DNA of 64,000 nt, taken from contig CAKUXM010000006.1 in the NCBI GenBank assembly GCA_934700335.1, positions 1 through 64,000 on the forward strand. The letters run 5' to 3'. Below, in pieces: positions 34,977-43,697 of the stretch. Below the pieces are notes generated by a model that was given only the letters and a program-made list of their open reading frames with translations, did no database searches and had not been told where the DNA came from. This DNA is from an uncultured Candidatus Melainabacteria bacterium (GTDB lineage Bacteria; Cyanobacteriota; Vampirovibrionia; Gastranaerophilales; Gastranaerophilaceae). A program made the translations under genes and the position numbers. Each line of letters starts with the position of its first letter. Position 1 is the first letter of the stretch.

Positions 34977-37331
34977 ATGGGCAAAAGTCTTTCTTTGGAC
35001 GCAATCAAACAACAATTTAATTTGCCACAAAACGCCACAGTAGCTGAAGTTAAACAGGTTGCTGAGGCTAATAATATTGTCATAGACTTTTCTAAAAATA
35101 AACCTAATGAAGCCCCAGAATTAAATAATCCTTCGGGTAGTATTTGGGGTAGTGATACATCTCAAACAGCTGGAACAAAATCTTCGTATGGTTTAAAAAA
35201 TACAGGATTAAACGGAGGCTCTTTATTTGATACATCTGTATCTGGCGGATTGCAAAATAATAACTCTGTATTTGGCTTTGGCAGTGGTAATAGTAACCTA
35301 TCAGACGGGTTTACTTTAAATAAACCTGCCTTTGAAAATCAAGCTCTATCTAAATTTGGTGCTTCTGGCATGACAAAAGGTTTAAAGGGTTATGATGAAG
35401 ATACAAATAAGTTTAAACTAAATACGCCTAAAATGAACTTTGGCGCTGGTTTTAAACTTAATGGCTTTAATAATTTTTTAAGTTCTTCAATGTCTTCATA
35501 CGACGGAACAAACAAAATTAAATTCGTTGATGATGATAGTGAGAATGTTGTAAAACTTGAATATTCTGATGACGGAACAAAAGTAACTAAAACATTTATT
35601 GACGGCTCTAAAAAAACTTTTGATGTTACAGAAGATAAACAAGCTCAACGTAAAGAGTTTGGAAATGCGTTAAGTACTGAATTTATTACTGTTGAGGGTA
35701 AACCTGTAGCTAGAATGACTTTTGCAGACGGTACTGTTCAAGATAGACCAGTTCTTAGAGGTGAACATGGTTTTGTAAAAGACGGTAACTCAATTGAGGA
35801 AGACTTAGAGGCAACTTTAGGTCAAGACAGAGTTTCTGAATTGCATGAAAAAGGTGCTTCTGCAAAACAAGAAATTGCTACTATTGATGAAAGTTTAGAA
35901 AAACTTTCTGACGAGAAAATTGCAGAGGTTGAAAAAACTGATCCAAAACTTGCTAAAAAATTGAAAAAAGAAAGAGCAAGTTTATTAAACGATAAAAGAA
36001 AAATAAAACAACGCATAAATAAAGAAGAAGAAGCTTTAGCGACAGAATATATCAAAAAAGTATATAAAGAATGTGGCGGAGATACAGAAAAAATCAAGGC
36101 TAGAATTGAAAGCTTGATTAGAAATTCTGATATGGATACAAAGGCTTCTCAACAAATGGTACATATTTTAGATCGTTTCCATGATAAATACGGTAAACTA
36201 TCTCACGAGGATATGAAAGGCTTCTTAGCTGGTGCTATTAACCCTTTACATGAAAACGGTGTTGATAATGCGGCTGCAATGGCAGAAACTGCTACTATGT
36301 TGTCTGGTAAATCTGGTGAAGAAGTTAGGGATGCTTTAGTTGGTGCTGCAAAACAAACTGGCACAGAAAAAGTTGTTGCGGAAACAATGGTTCAAAACAT
36401 TGGTAATGCCATTGATGCAGAAACAGGTAAAGTTGATACTGAAGTTGCTCAAGATATCGGTAGAAACGTAATTGATTTAACTGGTAAAGACGGTGCAATT
36501 GATTTGGCTGAGCAATTACAAAAAGAAGACAGCGATGACTTAAAAGTTGCCGGTAATACTCCTATTGATGAATATGCTGCTCAAACTGGTGATGAAGAAA
36601 TTATTCAAGCGTCTGTTGATGTAATTGCATCTATCGATGATGCAGATAAACAAGTTCAAGCCAACGAAAATGCTCATAAAACTTATGAAGAAATGGGTGC
36701 TTCTGATGAAATCAAACAAGCTCGTGCCGAAATTATGGGTCAAAATTTATACAAATTTAGTGAAGATGCAAGAGCGAGAATTGATGAACTTGAACGTCAA
36801 AATGATATAAACAATGCTTACAGCACAGCGGCGCAAGAAGCTAAAACAAAATACGAAGCTCAACAAAAATCTGAAACTAAAACTAATAAAACAGTAACTA
36901 AAACTGAAACAAAAGAAACAAGTTCTTCAAATAGTAAAAGTTCTTCACAAACTACTACAACAAGAGTTGCAGACTCTTCTGTTGTTATCAAAAACATAGT
37001 TTCTAACAAAAACTTGAACTTAATAGAAAAAACTAAAAAATTAAAAGAATTAGGTACAAAAGATCAACAAGTTGCTATTAAACAACTTATCGAAAAGGCT
37101 ACAATTCCAGAAGTTAAAGGCTATATTTTAAGTGGCTTTAAATCAGAAGTATTTAGCTATTTGTTAGATAATTATTCTCCAGATAAAAAAGAAATTCTTG
37201 ATTCTGTGAAATATCTAATGACAACAAGTGAAATTGATAAATACAATAAGGTTTTGAAGTCAGAAGAAGAAAAAAATAACGCACAAGCTGTTCAAAATCA
37301 AAATAAAAATGTTAATTTCTTTAAAATGTAA
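34977..37331 (+). CDS. Large modular hypothetical protein with shared C-terminal module (784 aa)
   Basis: A 784-residue protein of unknown function. The N-terminal 180 residues are Asn/Ser/Gly/Phe-rich with FG dipeptides. A small beta region follows (about 180-260: IKFVDDDSENVVKLEYSDDG, VARMTFADGTVQDRPV). About residues 275-370 are coiled coil (IDESLEKLSDEKIAEVEKTD) and about 370-640 helical. A Thr/Ser/Lys linker (about 640-665) precedes the C-terminal module (about 669-775), homologous to the end of the previous gene: TIPEVKGYILSGFKSEVFSYLL, DNYSP, and a final NFFKM. The start has AAGGGAC before it. No signal peptide. Confidence 0.72.
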   Translation: MGKSLSLDAIKQQFNLPQNATVAEVKQVAEANNIVIDFSKNKPNEAPELNNPSGSIWGSDTSQTAGTKSSYGLKNTGLNGGSLFDTSVSGGLQNNNSVFGFGSGNSNLSDGFTLNKPAFENQALSKFGASGMTKGLKGYDEDTNKFKLNTPKMNFGAGFKLNGFNNFLSSSMSSYDGTNKIKFVDDDSENVVKLEYSDDGTKVTKTFIDGSKKTFDVTEDKQAQRKEFGNALSTEFITVEGKPVARMTFADGTVQDRPVLRGEHGFVKDGNSIEEDLEATLGQDRVSELHEKGASAKQEIATIDESLEKLSDEKIAEVEKTDPKLAKKLKKERASLLNDKRKIKQRINKEEEALATEYIKKVYKECGGDTEKIKARIESLIRNSDMDTKASQQMVHILDRFHDKYGKLSHEDMKGFLAGAINPLHENGVDNAAAMAETATMLSGKSGEEVRDALVGAAKQTGTEKVVAETMVQNIGNAIDAETGKVDTEVAQDIGRNVIDLTGKDGAIDLAEQLQKEDSDDLKVAGNTPIDEYAAQTGDEEIIQASVDVIASIDDADKQVQANENAHKTYEEMGASDEIKQARAEIMGQNLYKFSEDARARIDELERQNDINNAYSTAAQEAKTKYEAQQKSETKTNKTVTKTETKETSSSNSKSSSQTTTTRVADSSVVIKNIVSNKNLNLIEKTKKLKELGTKDQQVAIKQLIEKATIPEVKGYILSGFKSEVFSYLLDNYSPDKKEILDSVKYLMTTSEIDKYNKVLKSEEEKNNAQAVQNQNKNVNFFKM

Positions 37332-37345
37332 TAAATTTAATTAAT

Positions 37346-37381
37346 AAAAGAAGGCTCACCTTTTAGGTGAGCCTTCTTTTT
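37346..37381. terminator. Terminator between the 784-aa gene and pfp
   Basis: AAAAGAAGGCTCACC-TTTTA-GGTGAGCCTTCTTTTT. The stem is perfect and functional on both strands. Confidence 0.9.
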
Positions 37382-37395
37382 ATATAGTCTAAAAA

Positions 37396-39057
37396 CTATT
37401 TGTGTTCGATTTGTAAAGTAACAGTTGTTAAATCACAAACTTCAGTTGGTCCAAAGTATTGAATAGCACCTGGGAATAAATAACGGTCGTTCATAGCCCA
37501 TTCTTCTCTCATTGATTCTAATTCTTTAAATACTTTGCTGTCTAATTTAATTAGAGCTTTTTGTATAACTGGTTTCATAGCTCCATGACGTTTTTCCATG
37601 TTCATCATCATTGTTAGAGGAACACCACCAGCAACCCATTCGTTAGCAGGTTTAATTAAGTTTTTAACTGATGATAAGTAACCTGTTAAACCGAAGTTAA
37701 TCAATGCGAATGCGTTGAAACCAAGAGAGTAGCAGTAATCAGCATCAAAGTTTGATGGGAATGCGCAACGTCCTTCATAACCGAAGAAGTGAGCTTGGTC
37801 AGAGAATTTACCTACGTAGATACCTTCATCTTTAAGTTCGTTCAATCTTGTTCTAATCATTTCGATTAACAATTTTTCTGTTTCAATTCTTGAAACTTGA
37901 ACGTTGCCGTGAGGGTCTCTGTCCATTAATAATTGAGCTTTGATTAATGCTGGTAAACTCATGAATAATTTAGCGTTTGCTTCGTCTAATTTAGAAGCGA
38001 TAATTGTGAATTTTTCTTCTGAACGTACGTTTTGATATTTTTCATCTGATTCTAAATCGTGAGTTAAATCGTTCAATTTAGAGATAAGGTCTTTCATTTC
38101 AGGAATGAATTCAATTAAACCTTCTGGAACGATGATGATACCAAAGTTTTTACCGTTTTCAGCACGTTTGCAAATTACTTTACAAATATCTTCAACGATT
38201 TGGTTTAAAGACATTTTCTTTTCTTCAACTTCTTCTGAAACTAAGCAGATGTTTGGTTGAGTTTGTAAAGCAGCTTCAACTGCAACGTGAGAGGCACTTC
38301 TACCCATGATTTTGATAAAGTGCCAATATTTTTTAGCTGAGTTAGCATCTCTTTGAATGTTACCAATTAATTCAGCGTAAGTTTTTGTAGCTGTGTCGAA
38401 ACCGAAAGAAATTTCGATTTGGTCGTTTTTTAAGTCTCCGTCGATTGTTTTAGGGCAACCAATAACTTGGATACCTGTGTTATTTGCAACAAACCATTCA
38501 GCCAATAATGCTGCGTTAGTATTTGAATCATCACCACCAATAATTACTACAGCAGAGATGTTTAATTTTTTACAAACTTCTAAAGATTTTTTGAATTGTT
38601 CTTCGGTTTCTAATTTTGTTCTACCAGAACCGATGATATCAAAACCACCTGTGTTTCTGTAAGCATCAATGAACTTGTCATCAAATTCAACGTATTTACC
38701 TTCAATAATACCAGAAGGACCGCCTAAAAAACCATATAACTTGTTTTCAGGGTTAGCTTGTTTTAAAGCATCATATAAACCTGCAACAACGTTGTGTCCA
38801 CCAGGAGCTTGACCACCAGATAGGATTACACCAACGTTTTTAATTTCTGATTTTTTTGTATCATTGCTTACTGCAAATTCTACGATTGATTGTCCGTATG
38901 TGTTTTTGAATAATTCTTTAATTTGTTCTTTATCTTTTACGGCTTCAGTTTTTTCTTTTTCAACGCAAACTAAGTTATTAATACCTGCTTTTAGAGTATC
39001 AGGAAGTTTAGGTTGATATTTTAATCTTTCGATTTGTAAAGGTGAAAGTTCTTTCAT
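37396..39057 (-). CDS. pfp: Diphosphate--fructose-6-phosphate 1-phosphotransferase
   Basis: This 553-residue pyrophosphate-dependent phosphofructokinase makes fructose 1,6-bisphosphate using PPi, reversibly, in glycolysis. It has ILSGGQAPGGHNVVAGL near 77-93, VIIGGDDSNTNAALLAE (the Asp-Asp typical of PPi rather than ATP specificity), CPKTIDGDLKN, FGFDTATKTYAE, MGRSASHVAVE and YEGRCAFPSNFD. The length fits the long PFP class. It starts behind AGGAGAG. With pgi and fba in this window it covers consecutive glycolytic steps, though not in one operon. Confidence 0.94.
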   Translation of the reverse strand: MKELSPLQIERLKYQPKLPDTLKAGINNLVCVEKEKTEAVKDKEQIKELFKNTYGQSIVEFAVSNDTKKSEIKNVGVILSGGQAPGGHNVVAGLYDALKQANPENKLYGFLGGPSGIIEGKYVEFDDKFIDAYRNTGGFDIIGSGRTKLETEEQFKKSLEVCKKLNISAVVIIGGDDSNTNAALLAEWFVANNTGIQVIGCPKTIDGDLKNDQIEISFGFDTATKTYAELIGNIQRDANSAKKYWHFIKIMGRSASHVAVEAALQTQPNICLVSEEVEEKKMSLNQIVEDICKVICKRAENGKNFGIIIVPEGLIEFIPEMKDLISKLNDLTHDLESDEKYQNVRSEEKFTIIASKLDEANAKLFMSLPALIKAQLLMDRDPHGNVQVSRIETEKLLIEMIRTRLNELKDEGIYVGKFSDQAHFFGYEGRCAFPSNFDADYCYSLGFNAFALINFGLTGYLSSVKNLIKPANEWVAGGVPLTMMMNMEKRHGAMKPVIQKALIKLDSKVFKELESMREEWAMNDRYLFPGAIQYFGPTEVCDLTTVTLQIEHK

Positions 39058-39169
39058 AATCTCTCCTATTAAATTTGTACTAACCTTTTAAAATTAGATA
39101 TCTCTATCCATAGGTATACTACTACAAAAATAAAATTATTAAAATAATTTAACAATTAATAAAATAAAA

Positions 39170-39210
39170 GGCAATTATTTTTGAGTCATGGAGTTTATAT
39201 AGGAGTAAGG
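39170..39210 (+). promoter_or_regulatory. Orphan copy of the two-block promoter motif
   Basis: GGCAATT at 39170, 28 bases, GAGTAAGG at 39203, with TTTATATAG. It is as good a match as the copies with genes, yet no open frame of note follows before the terminator at 39390. Confidence 0.7.
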
Positions 39211-39390
39211 GAATTAAAGATTTACTTAGGGAAAATTTAATAGTTTAAATGAGGAAGATATCGAGTAACGAATAAGTTATGAGATAAGGAACAAGTTTTA
39301 AATATAGGATAGAAATATCTTATACTCTCTCTCTTAATATCCTCGTGTTTATTTAATGTTTGTCGCAATCGACAAACTTTTTTTTTGAGA
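39211..39390 (+). ncRNA. Candidate orphan transcript (non-coding RNA or gene relic)
   Basis: Bounded by the two-block promoter motif and a terminator (GTTTGTCG-caat-CGACAAAC followed by nine T, 39364-39390). It contains only an 8-codon ATG frame. The words TATACTCTCTCTCT near 39318 also precede the terminator of the 67-aa gene at 16720-16923, so this may be a deletion derivative of such a gene or a small RNA. Confidence 0.4.
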
Positions 39391-39698
39391 GCGTGAGCCG
39401 GTGTTGCTGGAGTTGACTTTGCGAAGGCAAAGGCAAGCAGAGCAACACTACGATAGCGACACTCTGCCGAACAAAACAATTGAGTATTGTTTTGTGAGAG
39501 GAACGATTGGACGGAGTCCGAAACCCACAGGAGCAAAACAATCACAAAACTCTGAATTGCCGTTTAACGCAAACCCATCAAATAGTCATTGTCGTTTAAT
39601 GCGAGCGCAGAAACTATGTGAGCCGGTGTTGCTGGAGGTGTTTTGTGAAATGAACAATTGAGTTGGCTAAACTTGTGTACAGGAGTGAAGTTAAGGGG

Positions 39699-39727
39699 TT
39701 GACAATCAATAAAAAATCGTAAATAAT
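39699..39727 (+). promoter_or_regulatory. Promoter of the candidate antisense RNA
   Basis: TTGACA at 39699-39704, 17 bases, AATAAT at 39722-39727. It points into the 3' end of the minus-strand hydrophobic peptide gene. Confidence 0.6.
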
Positions 39728-39733
39728 ATAGGT

Positions 39734-39850
39734 GTAGGGCGAAGCTCTCAAGAGATAAGCAGCCTTAAGAGCTTTCTTCGCACCTTACGATTTAAACAAA
39801 TTAAGTGCTACTAAGAGTATGTCAAGTGCTATTAGTAGCATTATTATTTT
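39734..39850 (+). ncRNA. Candidate antisense antitoxin RNA
   Basis: Begins about seven bases after the AATAAT box and ends at a hairpin TGCTACTAA...TTAGTAGCA (39806-39840) followed by TTATTATTTT. It is complementary to the whole 3' half of the peptide gene on the minus strand, including most of its codons, as expected of a type I antitoxin. The existence of the RNA is inferred from promoter and terminator only. Confidence 0.5.
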
Positions 39851-39865
39851 GTCAATCATAGACAT
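39785..39865 (-). CDS. Small hydrophobic peptide, type I toxin-like
   Basis: A 26-residue peptide (24 if the second ATG at 39859 is used, which has the better nine-base spacing). It is almost entirely hydrophobic (MIDKIIMLLIALDILLVALN) with a Lys-Ser tail, so one short membrane helix. An unusually strong AAGGAGGG precedes it. Upstream, TTCCGTT (39875-39881) and AACGGAA (39904-39910) can pair, with an inner CAATT/AATTG, abutting the ribosome site. The 5' leader GTAGGGC can pair with GCCCTAC in the 3' hairpin. A minus-strand promoter TTATCA-N17-TAAAAT lies upstream. These are hallmarks of type I toxins; no named family is claimed. Confidence 0.55.
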   Translation of the reverse strand: MSMIDKIIMLLIALDILLVALNLFKS

Positions 39866-39944
39866 AGCCCTCCTTTCCGTTCAATTTCTTCGTAATTGCG
39901 TGTAACGGAAGTTAGCATAGTGCTAAGCCCTACGTTCCTATTTT

Positions 39945-39973
39945 ATCATAATCTTCCCTTTTTGATAAAAATC
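39945..39973 (-). promoter_or_regulatory. Promoter of the hydrophobic peptide gene
   Basis: On the minus strand TTATCA, 17 bases, TAAAAT, ending about 80 bases before the start codon. The predicted transcript starts near 39937 at AACGTAGGGC. Confidence 0.5.
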
Positions 39974-39984
39974 CTTGCTATAAT

Positions 39985-40012
39985 TTGTAATTATATTTTT
40001 AAGTGGTATAAC
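39985..40012 (+). promoter_or_regulatory. Probable thrS promoter
   Basis: TTGTAA at 39985-39990, 16 bases, TATAAC at 40007-40012; the start codon is 37 bases downstream. I see no T-box or leader hairpin. Confidence 0.45.
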
Positions 40013-40049
40013 TTAATTATAGATTTAGACAAAATTTAGAGGAAATTTT

Positions 40050-41822
40050 ATGGAAAAGAATGCAGAAAACTTACATATTTTAAGACACTCTTGTTCTCAC
40101 ATTATGGCTCAGGCTGTTCAAAGCTTATTTCCACAAGCTAAATTAGCTATTGGTCCAGCTGTTGATAACGGTTTTTATTACGATTTTGATTTGACAGATG
40201 GATATTCTTTTACCCATGAAGATTTGGAAAAAATCGAAAATAAAATGAAAGAAATTTTAAAACAAAATCTGACTTTTGAAAAATATGAAATTGAAGACGT
40301 AGATGCTAAAATTGCTGAATTTAAAGCAGAAGGCGAAATATACAAAGCTGAACTTTTAGAAGAACATAAAAATGATAATCCTACTTTATATCTAACAAAG
40401 GATAAAGATGGAAATGTCTTATTCAACGACCTTTGTGCAGGTCCTCACGTGCCAAATACATCATTTATCAAAGGTAACGCAATTAAATTATTAAAAGTTG
40501 CTGGTGCGTATTGGAGAGGTAATGAAAAAAACAAAATGCTTCAAAGAATTTATGCTACAGCATTTTGGAATAAAGAAGATTTAGCAGATTATCTTCATAT
40601 GCTTGAAGAGGCTGAAAAACGTGATCATAGAAAACTTGGCACACAACTAGATTTATTCTCTGTCAGAGAAGAAATCGGTGGTGGTTTGGTTTTATGGCAC
40701 CCAAATCTTTACACAGTAAGAGAAGAAATTGAAAATTACTGGAGAACAGAACACAGAAAAAGAGGTTACGTTATCGTACAAACACCTCAACTTGCTAAAT
40801 CAAAACTTTGGGAATTGTCTGGACATATTGACCATTACAAGGAAAACATGTTCTTTATCCAAAAAGATAGTGAAGATGATGAACAATACATTGTTAAACC
40901 AATGAACTGTCCTTTCCATATTTTAATTTACCAATCTCAAAGACATTCATACAGAGATTTACCTTTAAGAATGGCAGAATTAGGAACAGTTTACAGAAGA
41001 GAAAAATCAGGTGCTTTATCTGGTTTAACTCGTGTACAAGGCTTTACACAAGATGATGCTCACATTTTCTGTACACCAGAACAATTAGTTGATGAAATCA
41101 ATAATATTATTGATTTTGTATCAGATACAATGGCTATTTTCAAAATGGGATTTGAAGTTGAGTTATCAACAAGACCTGAAAGCTATGTTGGTTCTTTGGA
41201 AAACTGGGAACTAGCGGAAAAGGGTTTGAGAGAAGCAATGGACAAACGTGGTATGAAATATGACGTAAACGAAGGCGATGGCGCATTCTACGGTCCAAAA
41301 ATTGACTTCAAAGTTAAAGATGCTATCGGTAGAACATGGCAATGTGCTACAATCCAATTAGACTTTAACTTACCGGAAAGATTTGAAATTAAATACCAAG
41401 ACAAAGACGGTCAATTAAAAACTCCTGTAATGTTACATAGAGTTATCTTTGGTTCAATGGAAAGATTTCATGGTATCTTAATTGAACACTATGCAGGTGC
41501 ATTCCCACTATGGTTAGCCCCTACACAAGTTTCTGTTGTACCTATTTCAAACGAAAAACACATTGATTTCGCTGAAAAAGTTTATAATAAACTTAGAGAT
41601 TTAGGTATTAGAGCATACTTAGATGACCGTTCAGAAAGTATGAACTACAGAATTAGAGAAAACTTACAAGATAAAAAAGTTCCTTATGTGGCTGTAATTG
41701 GGGACAAGGAAATTGAAGCAAATTCAGTTGCAGTAAGACAAAGAGGTGTTGGTCAAATCGGTACAATGACTGTTGATGAATTTGTAGAAAAATTATTAGA
41801 AGAAATTAAAACAAAAGCGTAG
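40050..41822 (+). CDS. thrS: Threonyl-tRNA synthetase (no TGS domain)
   Basis: This 590-residue class II synthetase starts directly in the editing domain (HILRHSCSHIMAQAV; HxxxH at H13/H17), so the usual 60-residue N-terminal TGS domain is absent. The same architecture occurs in cyanobacteria. The catalytic core has KPMNCPFHILIYQ (zinc Cys), YRREKSGALSGLTRVQGFTQDDAH and GAFYGPKIDFKVKDAIGR. The C-terminal anticodon-binding domain begins near 495 (LAPTQVSVVPIS). The start follows AGAGGAAA. The domain loss is real rather than a mis-set start, because no in-frame coding sequence precedes the ATG. Confidence 0.95.
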   Translation: MEKNAENLHILRHSCSHIMAQAVQSLFPQAKLAIGPAVDNGFYYDFDLTDGYSFTHEDLEKIENKMKEILKQNLTFEKYEIEDVDAKIAEFKAEGEIYKAELLEEHKNDNPTLYLTKDKDGNVLFNDLCAGPHVPNTSFIKGNAIKLLKVAGAYWRGNEKNKMLQRIYATAFWNKEDLADYLHMLEEAEKRDHRKLGTQLDLFSVREEIGGGLVLWHPNLYTVREEIENYWRTEHRKRGYVIVQTPQLAKSKLWELSGHIDHYKENMFFIQKDSEDDEQYIVKPMNCPFHILIYQSQRHSYRDLPLRMAELGTVYRREKSGALSGLTRVQGFTQDDAHIFCTPEQLVDEINNIIDFVSDTMAIFKMGFEVELSTRPESYVGSLENWELAEKGLREAMDKRGMKYDVNEGDGAFYGPKIDFKVKDAIGRTWQCATIQLDFNLPERFEIKYQDKDGQLKTPVMLHRVIFGSMERFHGILIEHYAGAFPLWLAPTQVSVVPISNEKHIDFAEKVYNKLRDLGIRAYLDDRSESMNYRIRENLQDKKVPYVAVIGDKEIEANSVAVRQRGVGQIGTMTVDEFVEKLLEEIKTKA

Positions 41823-41835
41823 GAAAGAAGGAAAA

Positions 41836-43299
41836 ATGGAAGAAATAAGAGTTCGTATAGCACCATCTCCAAGTGGTAACTTGCATGTAGGTACAGCTAG
41901 AACAGCATTATTCAATTACTTATTTGCTAAAAAAAATAATGGTAAATTTGTTTTAAGAATTGAAGATACAGATGCTGAACGTACTAGCCAAGCATATATT
42001 GATAATATTTTCGATAGTTTAAAAGCTTTAGGCTTGAACTGGGACGAAGGTCCAGATGTTGGAGGTCCTTATGGTCCTTATACTCAATCTGAAAGATTTG
42101 ATATTTATCCAAAATACGTTCAAGAACTTTTAGATAAAGGTTTTGCTTATGAATGTTTCTGCACTCCAGAAGAACTTGAAGCAGAAAAAGAAGAAGCTAC
42201 AAAAAATAAAAAAGCTTATGTATATTCTAAAAAATGTGAAAGTTTAACTGAAGAAGAAAAAGCCAAGTTAAGAGCTGAAGGCAGAAAACCAGCAATCAGA
42301 TTTTCTGTAGAAAAAGCTCAAAAAGCTTTCCATGATTCACCAATTATTCACTTTGAAGACCTTGTAAAAGGAGATTTACACCAAGATACAAGTTTGATTG
42401 GTGATTTTGTAATTATGAAGTCAAATGGTTCACCTACTTACAATTTCGCTGTTGTAATTGATGATATGTTGATGAAAATTTCTCATATTATTCGTGGTGA
42501 AGACCATATTTCAAACACATTTAAACAAATTTTAATTTATGAAGCATTAGGCGCAGAAGTTCCTAAATTCGGTCATTTAGGTATGATTTTAGCACCTGAT
42601 AGAAGCAAATTATCAAAACGTCATGGTGCAACTGCTGTTTCTGAATTCGTAGAAAAAGGTTATTTAACAGATGCGTTGATTAACTTTGTAGCACTTTTAG
42701 GTTGGGCACCTTCAGACGGCGTTGAAATTAAAACAGTTGATGAAATCGCAGCTGATTTTAGAATTAATGAAGTTTCATCTTCAAATTCAATTTTCGAATA
42801 TGATAAATTAAATTGGATGAACAGCCATTATATCAAAATGTTAGATATTGAAGATTTGAAAGAAAGATTAAAACCTTTCTTAACTAAATATGATTTGTCA
42901 TCAATGACTGATGAACAATATACAAAAATGGTTGAAATTACTCGTGAACCATTAACATTGTTATCAGATATTACTAATGATGTTGCATATTTCTTTGGCA
43001 AAGATGTTGAAATTGACCCTCAAGTACAAGCAGATGTACTTGATACAGAAACATCACAAGAAGTTCTAAAAACTTTTGTTGAACAAGCAAAAGATTGGGA
43101 ATGGACAGAAGAAAATTTGCACGAAAAATTAGAACAATTTAGAGGTTTCTATAAAGAAAAAGGTATTAAACCAAAAGTTACAATGTGGGCAATTAGAGCC
43201 GCTGTAACAGGTAGAACACGTGGTGCTGATATGGTTGGAACACTTGTTGTACTTGGTAAAGAAACATCACTTTATAGAGCACAAAAGGCTATTAAGTAA
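41836..43299 (+). CDS. gltX: Glutamyl-tRNA synthetase
   Basis: This 487-residue class I synthetase has RIAPSPSGNLHVGTARTALFN (HIGH-type motif near 16-19), ARG-type insertion, RGEDHISNTFKQILIYEALG and the KLSKRHG signature (K258). The C-terminal anticodon-binding helical domain is present (KPKVTMWAIRAAVTGRT). It starts 13 bases after thrS and has AAGAAGGAA as ribosome site, so the two synthetases form an operon. Whether it is discriminating or also charges tRNA-Gln cannot be told here. Confidence 0.95.
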   Translation: MEEIRVRIAPSPSGNLHVGTARTALFNYLFAKKNNGKFVLRIEDTDAERTSQAYIDNIFDSLKALGLNWDEGPDVGGPYGPYTQSERFDIYPKYVQELLDKGFAYECFCTPEELEAEKEEATKNKKAYVYSKKCESLTEEEKAKLRAEGRKPAIRFSVEKAQKAFHDSPIIHFEDLVKGDLHQDTSLIGDFVIMKSNGSPTYNFAVVIDDMLMKISHIIRGEDHISNTFKQILIYEALGAEVPKFGHLGMILAPDRSKLSKRHGATAVSEFVEKGYLTDALINFVALLGWAPSDGVEIKTVDEIAADFRINEVSSSNSIFEYDKLNWMNSHYIKMLDIEDLKERLKPFLTKYDLSSMTDEQYTKMVEITREPLTLLSDITNDVAYFFGKDVEIDPQVQADVLDTETSQEVLKTFVEQAKDWEWTEENLHEKLEQFRGFYKEKGIKPKVTMWAIRAAVTGRTRGADMVGTLVVLGKETSLYRAQKAIK

Positions 43300-43327
43300 A
43301 ATATTTAATTGTAAATACATTAACATT

Positions 43328-43370
43328 AAACGAAGAGAGGTAAAACTTATAGTTTTACCTCTCTTCGTTT
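43328..43370 (+). terminator. Terminator of the thrS-gltX operon
   Basis: AAACGAAGAGAGGTAAAACT-TAT-AGTTTTACCTCTCTTCGTTT: a 20-bp perfect stem. Confidence 0.9.
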
Positions 43371-43407
43371 GTTATCTTTACAAATAAAATACTGTCATGC
43401 TGAGCTT

Positions 43408-43518
43408 GACAAAGCGAACAGTTGAGCTGTAGCGAAACTTGAGAGCCTGTCTCCGTAGTTGACTTTAAGCCGTTAGGCATATTATCTAAATTTAATGCCT
43501 TACGGATAAAAGGAAACG
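43408..43518 (+). repeat. 110-bp dispersed repeat, copy 3
   Basis: Nearly identical to 313-422, including GTAGTTGACTTTAAGCCGTT and the CCGTTAGGCAT/ATGCCTTACGG stem. Confidence 0.85.
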
Positions 43519-43530
43519 TAGTGTAACTTA

Positions 43531-43595
43531 GCATCTGACTAACGAACGATTTATCCATTTTGCAACTTCAGATTCCATATCTAGCACTGAATGAC
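43531..43595 (-). repeat. Mosaic repeat, inverted copy
   Basis: On the minus strand: GTCATTCAGTGCTAGATATG, GAATCTGAAGTTGC, TCGTTCGTTAGTCAGATGCT. Same family as 31190-31274. It directly abuts the 110-bp repeat. Confidence 0.7.
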
Positions 43596-43697
43596 AATTA
43601 CTGTTCACTTGTCTAAAATACTGTATGCCCAACCTACGGATTAAAAATTTATAATCTTAAATTATACTTCCTTTAGATTTTTAAAGGAGGAAATTTT

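Larger units (their letters stand above)
39058..40049. other. 992-bp gap: orphan promoter and transcript, repeat words, toxin-antitoxin-like locus
   Basis: From left to right: a two-block promoter motif (39170-39210) with no gene behind it; a terminator (39356-39390); a GC-richer stretch (39391-39660) with the 20-base word GTGAGCCGGTGTTGCTGGAG twice (39393 and 39618); a sigma-70-like promoter at 39699-39727; the type I toxin-antitoxin-like locus (39733-39940); and the thrS promoter. Open frames across 39237-39661 on both strands are not believed. Confidence 0.65.
43300..43697. other. 398-bp gap with terminator and repeats
   Basis: A strong terminator (43328-43370), the third 110-bp repeat (43408-43518) and an inverted mosaic repeat (43531-43595), then a plain AT-rich leader to the next gene. 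No gene is seen. Confidence 0.7.

Noticed and set aside
39237..39661. Overlapping open frames of 62-102 codons on both strands
   Set aside because: They run over repeat words and the orphan terminator in three different frames with no ribosome site; chance frames in a GC-richer patch.
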